From assembly GCA_000697355.1 (NCBI GenBank), contig JNEN01000856.1, positions 170,949 through 234,948 on the forward strand: a stretch of DNA of 64,000 nt, in the 5' to 3' direction. The notes beneath the pieces were generated by a model. The model was not told the origin of the DNA, ran no database searches, and saw only the letters and a program-made list of their open reading frames with translations. Both the position numbers and the translations under genes were made by a program. Shown in pieces: positions 34,908-45,344 of the stretch. Within the stretch, counting starts at the first letter, position 1; each line of letters opens with the position of its first letter. This DNA comes from Syncephalastrum monosporum B8922. Lineage: Eukaryota; Mucoromycota; Mucoromycetes; Mucorales; Syncephalastraceae.

Positions 34908-37835
34908 ATGGCACCGCCCTCGCCGAATGACCCACGCACCGAGCTTGGGAAGAACTTCTCAAAGAAGATACAAGTGGCGTCTCTGGCGATTCGGGCCAGC
35001 AGTGTGCAGAGTTCGCTGTTTCCAGAGCAACCGCCCGCACCACCACCGCAGATACAACACCACCACCCGCACAGACGTGCCAACCCAGCCGACAGTTCCG
35101 ATAGGCGGCATTTGCTCGACACAACCCGTTCCGTCCTGATGGCCGTCGAACAGAAAAACCCCGCATCGCCCAAAAAAGCAGTGACCTTCAGCAACACGCC
35201 CGTCGTCCATTCAATCGAAACCTTCGTCGACGAAGACAGCGATGAGTCTGAAAAGGACGAATTGGACACAGAGACGGAAACCGAAACAGAGACAGAGGAC
35301 GATACCGATTATGACGATGAAGGCGAAGACGAAGACGAAAACGAAGACGAAGGAGGGAACACAGAGGATTTTCGGCGTCCTCAACGACAAGCAGAGCAAG
35401 ATATGGAGCAGGCCGATGAAGACTATCTAATGGACGCTATGTCGGGTATTGCATCGATATCTTCCCCCCCGCCACGACATCATTCACAGCCAACTACACC
35501 ATCACCTCTCTTTCCAACTCCACCTTTTAACCCGCAACGCCGATCGTTTGCTCATTTGCCTCAGCGTTTATCGCGCGACGAAGTTCTGCATGAGCTTTCC
35601 CGACAACGTCTGTACATCCCATCCATGCCGAACAGCAGCCGCAACCACTCGGATCCGTCCCTCGGCCGCCCTGCCTCCTCCTGCATGGATCATCATCTAG
35701 AGCCTATCGAAAATCAAATCATGCAAGCCATTATGCGCGTCAAGGCGTCTACATCACAAAGCCACGACACGACCCACCCATCCTCACCCCCTTCTCCTCC
35801 ACCTTCGCGATCAATCGCGGTCCATCGGCGGTCCGCTCCAGACAACAGCACGCTTGCTTTGCTGAGCCGATACCCGTCCCTACTGTCCCCACAACAACAG
35901 CTGCAACAAGCGCAACACCCTCATCGTCCCACCAGCAGTACACGTGTTCCCATGCCCCCTGGAACACCGCCTCCCACGCCACCCTCGCGTAAGCCGACTT
36001 TACCGACTTCTTCTTCACCGCCACCGCCCCCATCCACACCACCGCCCCAGTTTCCGGCCCCTCCGCCAATCGAGGATGAGGCGTCTATCACCGAAAGTGA
36101 GGCCACCACCCACGAGAATCAGGCTTCCGACGATGAAAAAGAAAAGCGTGACGTCCTGCCATCCTTGCCCAAACAACAATTTGCCGACTTTGGCGTATCT
36201 CTTCTCGGCGAGATGAACCGGATCACGAGCGAGAAGAATGTACGTTGTTGTTGTGTTTATTATTGTTGTTGTTTATGATGGTCCTTTCTTGCTTACGACA
36301 CATGATCGACTTTAAAGGTACAGCAGCAAAGCGAGCAGCAGCGAAGTCAGGACAAGCCGCCGATAAAAAAGGACACTGAAGAACATGGGCTTTCCCAAGT
36401 GGCACCGACATATAAGGCTGTCTCAGAAAAAGAGAAGCTGAGTGGAATGCAAACTGTGGCAAAAAAAGGGGATCATGAACCTTCTGCACCTACTCCAGTG
36501 TGGCGGGCTATCCAGGCTGATAAGCAGAATCGTCAGGTAAGAAAAAAAAATTCCTGCTCTCCATGTATGACACCAAGGAAGAAACCAAAGCAGAGTGTTC
36601 CTCTATAGCACACAAAACAGCAAGTCCACGAACCTATACGGCATGGTCGACTCTTTGTCCGCATCATCGCTGCAGAAAATCTGGATTTCCCTATAGACCC
36701 TGGTATGCAAGCATATCTTTTCATTCTTTTATTTTTTTTTGCATGATATGCTGAATGACATTTTTATCAATCAGATGCGCCCGCGGTACGATGCGTGCTT
36801 CATGATGGGGAGACAGAATATGCATCGAGCTACCGGCCAATGACACACACCATCCCGTTTGAGCATGAATTTTGCTTGTAAGTAGAAAACATATTCGTGT
36901 CTCCAAAGGGTAATATCTAAAATCGCTCTATAGTGATATGGATCATGACGACGAATTCACACTGACATTACAGACGGCACGCGAGCCGAGCCAACTGCGC
37001 CGCATTTTCTCAACGCAGCGGCTCGCACGTTACATCAATCGAAGCGACGGGGCATTGGCGCAGGCGCGGATCGCCTTCCGGAACGTTGAATCTCGGTGTC
37101 GCTTCCGATTGTGTAATGCCTCGTTGGCACTCGTTAACAGTTGGTACCGACCGCTCCGACCCCACCTCATCAAGCGCCACGTCCGTGAAAAGGCGGTGGG
37201 CAAGATCACGGTCAGCCTCTTCTTTCTGCCAGCCAAGGCAACAGCGCTCGCGTATCCCAGCGACCTGCAAGGATGCGAACAAATCGTGAACATGCAGCGT
37301 TATTACCGAACATGCTGGCAGAGCGGATACATGTTTCAAAAGGGCGCTGATCTCAAGGTAGGGGGAACATCCGGGGTATATCTTTTATCCGATCTCAACA
37401 GGAAAACGTGTGTAGTTTTGGAAGAAACGTTTCTTTCGGCTCAGGGGATGGCGACTGTTTTCGTACACTGAAACGCGACAGCCGAGGACGGTGATTGACC
37501 TCTCCAAAGCATCGGCACTGGTTGCTGACCACCGAATCATCAGCCAGCGGTCTTGGCAGCCGCACGACAGCGTAGATGTGATGCTATCGCCGGTGAAGAA
37601 CAGCTTCCATGTGGTGTTTGAAAACGGGGAAAAAATTGAGTTCTTTTGCGACTCGGCGCGAGAGCGCGGGCGGTGGCTGGACGTGCTCAAAATTGCAGTG
37701 GACTGTCAGCTCCAATGGCCAGGATGGGTAATCCCCGACGACGACGAGATAGACGACGACGAAGACGTCTACCTGATGCTGGAGGATAGGCCTGTCAAAG
37801 ACCAAGAGGTTCCGGCGGCGGAGAGTCAAATGTGA
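34908..37835 (+). CDS. Bud4/anillin-like septation protein with C-terminal PH domain
   Basis: Six exons (34908-36239, 36318-36536, 36609-36702, 36775-36877, 36934-37357, 37416-37835) give 863 aa. The first half is disordered: a conserved-looking basic start, an acidic Glu/Asp/Thr run near 120-160, then long Pro/Ser/Gln stretches. From about residue 530 an anillin-homology, C2-like domain starts (GRLFVRIIAAENLDFPIDP), continuing through GKITVSLFFLP and EQIVNMQRYYRTCWQSG. The last 140 residues are a PH domain opening FWKKRFFRLRGWRLFSYTE and ending with a helix WLDVLKIAV. This order (low-complexity N terminus, anillin homology, PH) is that of Bud4, Mid2 and anillin-type proteins, which bind septins and membranes at the division site. 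The acceptor of exon 3 is ambiguous by 12 nt (36609 or 36621), which could add or drop four residues. Confidence 0.82.
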
Positions 37836-37859
37836 CTTATGATCGGTGGGCCCCCTCGC

Positions 37860-37872
37860 TTCTGGCAGGTTC
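37860..37872 (+). promoter_or_regulatory. Candidate heat-shock element upstream of HSP10
   Basis: TTCTGGCAGGTTC fits the HSF pattern of three alternating 5-bp units (TTCnnGAAnnTTC) except that the middle unit is GCA. It lies about 90 bp before the HSP10 start in a 126-bp gap after the Bud4-like stop codon, where the HSP10 promoter must be. Confidence 0.45.
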
Positions 37873-37961
37873 TTTTTTTATTCCCCACACACACACAAAT
37901 ACCCTTGGTTCATTCCGACCTCTTCTTCTCTTTCTTTACTTCACTCATTCCACACGCCGTC

Positions 37962-38471
37962 ATGGTAAGGCCCTTTGCCTCCAGTCCATAGAAGTGTCAT
38001 GGTTCTGACCCGTAGCCTATGTATGTAGTCTGCTGCCAACAAGATCAAGAACATCGTCCCCCTTCTGGACCGCGTTTTGGTTCAGCGTATTAAGCCCCAG
38101 GAGGTAAGAAAGAGGCGTGATTGAAGGCTATGGCATCGATACTCATGTGCATTCTGCTCTAGAAAACCGCTTCGGGTATCTTTATTCCCGAGAAGGCTCA
38201 GGAGACTCCCAACACGGGTCTGATCGTTGCTGTCGGCAAGGGCGCACTGGACAAGGAGGGCAAGCACATTCCTCTGCAGGTTGCTGCTGGCGACAAGGTC
38301 ATCCTTCCCTCCTTCGGTGGCAGCACCGTCAAGGTCCAGGGCGAGGTAATTCATCTCACAAAGGAGTCGGCTTAGTCACCAAGATGTACTGACCATGGCT
38401 GTTGTTTCGTGTTCTAGGATTACTTCTTGTTCCGCGACTCCGAGATCCTTGCCAAGGTCGAGGAGAACTAA
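37962..38471 (+). CDS. HSP10: 10 kDa heat shock protein, mitochondrial co-chaperonin
   Basis: Lid of the mitochondrial HSP60 folding chamber. Four exons (37962-37964, 38029-38103, 38163-38345, 38418-38471) give 104 aa, the family's usual length. Typical GroES features are present: PLLDRVLVQRIKP at the start, the mobile-loop region KTASGIFIPEKAQE, then VGKG near the middle, GDKVILPSFGG, and the last strand YFLFRDSEILAKVE. The first exon consists of the ATG alone, followed directly by GTAAGG; the next exon begins SAANKIKN. A start inside exon 2 would lose the first strand, since no ATG is available there, so the split start is well supported. It converges on ATG10 with 82 bp between stops. Confidence 0.96.
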
Positions 38472-38553
38472 GAGACAGCAAACAGACGACTCAAGTATCC
38501 AAAAGCAACTGTAATATATCTCTACATATTTTTTCTTTCTTATTACTGGACTC

Positions 38554-39320
38554 CTACGGAGAGAAGAGATGGGCGGGTAAAGTACAACCTGCAGCGGGCC
38601 CGACAAAGGAGAGCCACGTCTTGCAGTAGGTTTCGATGGTCACTGGACACTGGATGGCAGACAGAAACAACTGCGTTTGGCACGGGTGGATGTACCAGTA
38701 CGGGAGACCTAATTCTGGATGCTCGCCTTGGGTGAGGGCGCCTTGACTGCTCATAGCATCAGACGTCAGGCTTCCTCGTAGCTCGGGCGCTACCCACTGT
38801 GAATAGATCGCGTCGAGTGAGAGGGGGCTCCCGTCTAGAGAGGACGTGCTTTTAGTCAAGTGTGCATAACTTGAACGCAAGACATACCCTGATCTTGCGT
38901 GTTGAAGTAGAGCACAGGGACCTGATAAGATGAGGAGTATACAATATGATGCTCGATCGTGAGAAATTTCGCGTGCCTGCTCGACGCCACAGCGGGGTCC
39001 ACGTCTTCCAGCCCTTCCACCGCCCAGTCTTCGGTCAGATCTTCATTACTTCCCATCGGCTCTTGATTCTCGTCCAATACGGACCACCGGGACGCTTCGC
39101 GCTGGGTTGTACGTGTCAGATACTGATGGCCTGTCTGCGTAAGGCGCCATTAGACCATCTCCGCTTTTCCCTTTCTGTCGTTCACTGCCAATGTGGAGCA
39201 AGACCAGCTATTTACCGTTTTCTGGGTATGCAGCGTCCAAGACGTGTCCTGTTGACTGAATGCATGGATAGCGCTATGGAACTGCGCACGGTCCAGACAT
39301 ATATGGCTACTTCCTTGCAT
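38554..39320 (-). CDS. ATG10: Autophagy E2-like conjugating enzyme ATG10
   Basis: Transfers Atg12 to Atg5 in autophagosome formation. Three minus-strand exons (39216-39320, 38888-39134, 38554-38834) give 210 aa, close to family length. The core reads EHHIVYSSSYQVPVLYFN, then DGSPLSLDAI after an intron, and the catalytic block HPELGLPYWYIHPCQT, whose Cys in HPC is the thioester cysteine. The end WLSFVGPAAGCTLP matches the family's final helix (WLSLVGP). These motifs separate ATG10 from the related ATG3. All introns are GT-AG. Confidence 0.92.
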
Positions 39321-39636
39321 AAATAGGAAAAAAGAGGGGTACTATCGTCAATGATCTTTTGTTGTATTATTAAGCGAGAAGGAAAGGAGGGGAATTACAT
39401 ATGCGAAAGAGGGGAAAATAGAGGTTTATGTACAAAGTAGGCAAGTGAAAGGGAGTCGTTAAGAAGAACTTAAAGGGGTGTCATAAAAAACACCCGAGCG
39501 AACGACTGTTGCTTGCAGATGGACAATAGGAGTAAGAAAAGCCTTGACGAAAAATGAACATGTGTAAGAGGAAGAGGCATAGAAGAGGTATGAAAGTTGT
39601 ATGGGGCGGGGATGCTGGACTTGGAGAATATCAATA

Positions 39637-40645
39637 TCAGTTGTCGTCGACGAGAAAGTCCTCCAGGATGGAAAGTGTTGCATCCTGCACTCGCTGATCG
39701 AACTCAATAACGAGTATCTGTTCGATTTCGGCCAGCCAAGCGCGCAGCCAGTCGGCCAAAGCTTTGGACTCCTTCGATTCCTCTTCTTGTTGCGGAGCAT
39801 CCACGAGAATCATCTCCTCAACTTGCTGGTCTTCCGTGGGTGCCAGGTGGCGGCGGAGTGTCATGAGCATCTGTTGGCTCTTCTGCTGCCATCGGACCTT
39901 GACCGACACGCGGTGGCGCTCTTCGTCGTCGTAAAATGCATCATCATCGTCCTCCTCCTCGTTTCCGCTGCTGTTCACCGTGTTCCGTCGTGGCATCGAC
40001 TGAGCAATCATGATATCGGCCGCCTCGTTGACGTTGACGATCAAACCGAGTTGGAACCCGATATGTCGGTTCAAGGCGAGGATATCTTCCGTCAGCTCGT
40101 TCGCTGCTAGTGTGGATGGTAACGGTGAAAAAATGGCGGGCAGGTTAGACTCGACGAGCGGGCGAATCGATGCTAGCAAGTTGGCGCGCATCAGGTTCAG
40201 ATGATCGCGCAAAGCATGCACAAAAAGACGGACAGGAGCACGGTCTGCACCTAATAGGAATAAATAATAGAATGATCTCCTTATGAGCACAGTGTTCACA
40301 CATGTCTTTATGTTTCTTACCTCTTTTCATAGGTGAGATATGGTAGATGGACATGTACGAGTACGGGGCCGAAGAAGTGATGTCTTCTATGAGGGTCACC
40401 ACGACTTGATCCACAATATTTTCATAGTACTCGCTCAAGGCACTAGTGAGCATATCGCTGTGGATCATGCCGTTCGAGTAAGAGGACGACGTCGTAGATG
40501 TTTGTTCTGATGAAAACGGCTGCATAGGGTTCATTCCGTTGGATGTTGCTGCCACTTGTGTGTTGCCAGTTTCTGAAAGCGGAGTGGTCAGGGCAAGGCA
40601 GCCAAGCGCAGCCATGGACAAGAGAGTCGTATGGTGGAATAGCAT
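39637..40645 (-). CDS. Unrecognised protein, 312 aa
   Basis: Two minus-strand exons (40321-40645 and 39637-40250) join in frame (AAA AGA G|GT) and give 312 aa. I do not recognise it. The start has a hydrophobic stretch (LLSMAALGCLALTTPL) that could be a signal peptide or chance. The middle is mostly helical (RLFVHALRDHLNLMRANLL, LTEDILALNRHIGFQLGLI), followed by an acidic run EEEDDDD and a C-terminal helix pair ending in EDFLVDDN. Reading-frame length, splice sites and amphipathic helices support a real gene. A shorter start at a later Met, which drops the hydrophobic segment, is possible. Confidence 0.7.
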
Positions 40646-43053
40646 GGAGATATTTTTAACGAAAGTGTATTAGATAATGGTGGTATAGAATGAAAGAAAG
40701 GGAAAGAGAGAGACAGAGAGCAGAAGGGAAGGCAAGTGAGGGAAGGGAGAAAGATACTCAAGAATCGCTTTCTTTGTCTCTTCTTTTTTTTTTTTTTTTG
40801 CTGCCTTAAAGAGGGGTTTTAAACGGGAGGAGCATGAGGGGAGGTGACACAACGAAAGGATCTTTCTTCGGATTCCTTCATTCTGCTTGTCTTTATTACC
40901 ATTTCATCGTGTATCTTTTCTCATAGCATTTCTTGCCTGTTTCCGCTCATCTCTTATTATTCTATCAGCTTCAGCAACATACTTTGGACCTTGTAGACGG
41001 ACGACGGTCGTCACCCGCGTTTTCCTGCCCCTGAAAACGAGGCAAAAAGCCATGTACGCGTTGGCAAGTGAGGCCAAAGCAGGAGAGATAATCCAAACCC
41101 AGATTTCCATTAGGAAAAGTGGTCAATCCTATTCGCACACGCCGATCTTTTTTCTTTTTGCGATCCCCTTTGTGGTAAATTTCGTGCTAAACGTAAATCA
41201 CCCAAGCTTACTTTATATTTCCTCTTTCATAGATTTTTTACCGCCTTGGTGCAACCCCATTCCGTCTTTACTACCATCAGTGTACACAGATAGAAGGATG
41301 AGAAGTATAGCAGCAAAAAAGACATAAAAGTATCTGAACGGGGTAAACGGGACAAGGGGAAGAGTACAAACCAATAAACGCCTCAATGTTGTATAATACG
41401 CGTTGATTGACGACTTGCCACCCGCAAATATACAATAATGTACAAATATGCTGAAATACATCGGTAGCGCATGCACGTGCGGAGCCGATGCAGGTGCCGA
41501 GCAATCAAATGGAAGAATACCAAGATTTTCCCCTTGTGTCTCTTCCGTCGCTCTCTAATATTGCCACCGCCTTGCACGTAGAGTGTAATCATTGTTCCCT
41601 TGTTTCTTTACTGCTTTCCACGCTTATACGCATACAGACATATCGGAGCTGGCACTTCATTGGGTGGATGTGTCAAACGGAGAAAGTCAGACATTTTTCA
41701 TTTAACCAGTGTTGCTTTTTTTATCTCTTGCTGTTGATGATTCGCTGGTGCGACATTTCTTTCGTCATTTTATTACCATCAGTGATAGAGGACTGGTAGG
41801 TTCATACAAGTCCAAAGATTTCGGTTCGTCTGTTTTAAAGCATGATTTTCTGCAACAAGTCGCCCGGCCGAAATGAAGTGAGTACAAATTCTCAATGCTC
41901 AGCTTAGGTGTTATAATAGAAGTGTATTATATATTCTCTTGGCATAAAAATACAGATGCTGAAGTCATAAGAAAAATTCAGATAGGTATGAAAAGAAAGT
42001 TGAGAGGAAATCATAACTTTTCTATACATACATGCGCAACAACATGATAACAACACATCCAAGGAATAGGGGGGGGGCATGGAATATCCTATGGCGCTGG
42101 CAACCGAACTCCTGTTGCCAAAATCAAAAACACCAAGAGCGGTTATATGTATATACAGATATGTCTATCTCGTGTTACCAGCCTACAAAATTTCGTTCTG
42201 AAATCAGTTCTGGTGGACCACTTCATTTCTTTTACCTACCATACGGCTGGAGCCGGGGTCGTTCATAGACACTCACGGCGCTTTGGCCATTGCCTCATGT
42301 TAGGCTGTGCAGCAGAATGCAGTTTTGAATCTCAGTTTCATAGTATCTACCACAATCACTTACCGATGGTCGTGGGGCAGACATTTAGCGCTAGGCACAT
42401 GTCTCTGGGGTGTAGTTGGAACAGCGGTACCGGCCACCGCTCACTTAGGCTAGAGGGTTGCAAAAGGGGAAGGAGGAAGGGAGAGGAAGCGGGAAGAAGA
42501 AAGAGCAAAGAGGGAACGAGCAAAGAGAGCCGAACTAAGACACAGGCAGAGGAAAAAGCGAAAAAAAGAGGAAGAGGTGCGAACTGAGTATAAGACAGGA
42601 AGAGAGGCGGAAAAGAAGACAGCAAGCTAAGTATACATCAGAAGAATGTTAGTGGCGTCCATACCATGTACTCCTGATGCAACGACATACTTTTGTGCAC
42701 ACCGGTGCAGCTGGGGTGGGCAATCGGTGGCAGAGGAACTCGGGGAACTCGTGGAGTCTAGGTGGCGCTGATTAATCTATACTAGTAACCACCATCCTTT
42801 GCATGTACTTGCCGGGAGAAGACTTGACCAGAGTAAAGAAAACGGAAGAAAAGTAGACGTGTTAAAAACCGAGAGATATTTTATGAGAATGAACACGCAT
42901 TAATCGATAATAATCCAAGAACACCTACCGGCTACACCAATGGAAAAAATAGCGTAAAGATGAGATCGCTGACAGGTATTGATGTCAAACGTTTTTTTTT
43001 TTTTTCGCGTTTCAAAAAATCCATTGGTGTATCCCACTATCACAATCAACGCC
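40646..43053. other. Intergenic, eroded, no gene seen
   Basis: Long gene-poor interval. It contains an A-run in antisense to a pyrimidine-rich leader (40780-40800), a G9 run near 42070 and a purine-rich Lys/Arg/Glu-coding stretch (42460-42590) of low complexity. Frames up to 146 codons exist but show no motif and are interrupted, so I do not call genes. Confidence 0.5.
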
Positions 43054-44400
43054 TTACCTATGGGTAGAAGAACGCAAAGATTGACTTCCTGCAATTCTAT
43101 TTCGCTTGCAACAGCTTGAGCTGATAAATTGCATGACAGACTTTGAGGGAGTCATTACTATCTGTTTCATAACCGTCGCTATCTCCTTCGTACTATTTTC
43201 TATGCGAAGAGCCTGTGGAGTTTGTGCATTTGGCTTCCTTGTTGTCTTGATGCAAGCAAGAGATATTACCCCTTTGCATTTCCTGTATGCGAACGAGAGA
43301 TATCCAGTTCTGTAACCGATGCGGCCGTTTGTTCGGTTTACCCAATTACTTCCGATAAATGATGGCGTTGGGCACTCTGCAAGGATCTCCACAGAGACTG
43401 GTACGGGCATTGCATTGCTGAATGGTCAGACAGGATCATTGTATGTGGCTCCGAATGAGCTTGCCGCGTGCCGTTTCCGAGGATGAATATGCTTGTCAAA
43501 CGTGAATCAGAATTCAGTGGTAGCATGTTGGCTAGGTCTCTTGACACTCATGAGCTTATAGAATCCCAGCAGCGGAGTGATCCTGGTTTGAGTAGACGCG
43601 CGAGAGAAGCGCTTCCTGCTCCAGTACATCCGGTCGATTATTCTTTCTCTGCTCGCGTAGTCGTGGGTGCTTATTTGCCCGAGAACGCATGTGGATGTCC
43701 ATGGCTGTATTTTTGCAAGTTGTTTATGTCGCTGGCTCGTCAAGTCGCACCAAAACCGCCAAATTACACACGCCATAATCAGTGCCAGCGAACGCAAGGT
43801 GTCTCTTGTCCGCGGCGCATTCCGATCTCAAGATACCGAGACCGGTTTCTCTGCATTGTCTTCGATACCAATACTTGAGGGTTGGGACACTGTGTGAGAT
43901 AGTCGCCAAGGGCTTTTTGTCTTTCGCTTCGCTGGACATCTTAGGCTTGCTTTTGCCTTTGTCCGCCTTGGTATTTTTTCTTTTCGACGTGCTAGCTCTC
44001 TTCTCACGACGACCATGGCTATACACCGCGGTGTGATGGTTACAAGTCAACGCTGATACGATACGCCCTAAGTGAGGGGGCATACTTTTAGGATTGAAGT
44101 TTTTCTTGGCTAGGATTGACTTTAATTAGGATTCTCGATTGGAATTCTGAACGCAAATCCTTCTTCGCACCAGGGTCTCCTTTTCGGTAAATAGTTTTTC
44201 TATAGACTCGATAACCTTGTGCTCTTCTTTCAATGGCCTGCGGTTCTGCGATAGAGTAGACAGGATATGGTTCGCACAGGGAATCTTCCTCGTGGACTTT
44301 GCGAAGAGTTGTTCCCGTGGCAGTAGGTTGGAAAGTATAAGTTGCGTCCTCGAGCATCGGACCATGCCGCGTTGGGCTGTGTCTCGGCCTATGCCTCGAG
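43054..44400 (-). mobile_element. Degenerate transposon-like coding relic, possibly TnpB/Fanzor-type
   Basis: The minus strand keeps a mostly open frame from 44400 to 43724 with one stop. It is Lys-rich (STSKRKNTKADKGKSKPK) and leads into LAFAGTDYGVCNLAVLV, which resembles the RuvC-I block of TnpB/Fanzor nucleases (a G-x-D-x-G turn followed by a strand). Further on, in shifted frames, SFIGNWVKPNKRPH recalls a GNW...N...H block. Frames then decay to 43054. No ends or catalytic Glu/Asp triad can be assembled. The transposon origin is plausible; the class is a guess. Confidence 0.3.
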
Positions 44401-44519
44401 CGCTCTGGAGGTATTGCCAGAGTTCGAGAAGATCAGCATCCTCGTCTTGATCAAGGTTGAAGTTCGGGCACTGCCGCCAACAAAAGTACAGTTGGATACA
44501 CTGAATCTACATCTTGTAT

Positions 44520-45165
44520 ACTATTTTATATTATTATTATTAGTTTACGCTTCTAGTCATTATTTTATAGGGATGTACTTGCCTGAGAAAAGATTTAGAA
44601 GAGGATAAAGATAAGAAGAAGAATAACGGACGCGGCGAAAACAGCCGTCTTTTTATGAAACAGACTTGAGTCGATTGACTTCATGCGATTACATTCACCG
44701 CGTGTACAAAAAATGAGACATAAGGTTTGTGAGACAGAAAATGAAGAGAGAGAAAAAACGAAGAAAGGTAAGACGAGAGGGTCTGTGTAAACGTGTGTAG
44801 GTTGTTTATAGAGGTAGTTGAACTCATGTTCTTAGCTATAGCTACTTGGGTTCTATCTTCTACCCTTTATATACACTTCTTGGATATTGTACCAATGGGA
44901 GAAGGACCGCAGTAAAAAAAAAAAAGACCTTGATAGGGATTTTCATCAGTATTCTCACGTTTCAAAAGAATCACTGACCCACTTTACTACCACACGATTG
45001 ACCTTGATCATTTATCAACGGGAAAAAGAGCCCTTCTGAGAAGGTATGATGTCATATGTGTTTCGCGGAAGTGATGGCAAATATCAAGAACCTTACTAGT
45101 CTCCTATATATCTTGTTAGACAACACTGATAAAAGCAAAGATGATCTTACACATAACGGTAGACA
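44520..45165 (+). pseudogene. Dispersed repeat copy 2 (inverted relative to copy 1)
   Basis: Plus-strand DNA aligns with the reverse complement of 27880-28420. Shared anchors include TAGGGATRTACTT before PEKR..RR, ACAGCCGT, GAGTCGATTG, CCGCGTRTAC, CAATGGGARAAGGA, CCTTCTGAGAAGGTA and GTGTTTCGCGGAA. The protein frame is broken (stops after RFRRG and within the Myb/SANT-like part). A 185-bp insertion at 44708-44892 splits it. A relic. Confidence 0.75.
44708..44892. mobile_element. 185-bp insertion with 5-bp target duplication
   Basis: Copy 1 of the repeat reads straight through CCGCGTATACCAATGG, while copy 2 has CCGCGTGTAC, then about 180 bp of unrelated DNA, then TGTACCAATGG. TGTAC is present on both sides (44703-44707 and 44888-44892), as expected for a target-site duplication. 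The insert has no GT-AG borders, so it is not an intron. No terminal repeats are obvious and it codes for nothing. Confidence 0.55.
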
Positions 45166-45344
45166 TAGAGGATATTTTCGAGCAGCACATTAGCTGCGTA
45201 TTGATTCCAGGAAATATAACAGAACAGTAAGGAGTGTGGCAAGGATCCGACACCCGCGTTTCGCATGGAAGTTCAAACTTGGTTGCAGACCGAAATTATT
45301 TTGGTGCAAGTTTTGTTACAAGATATATAACTTCTATATCTGTT

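Noticed and set aside
42147..42587. Plus-strand 146-codon frame ending in a Lys/Arg/Glu run
   Set aside because: Low-complexity purine-rich DNA; no family features and no promoter or splice context.
45234..45344. Upstream in-frame ATG for the FOCAD-like gene
   Set aside because: The extra 37 residues are composition-poor and lie in DNA that looks like the leader; the ATG at 45345 is the better start.
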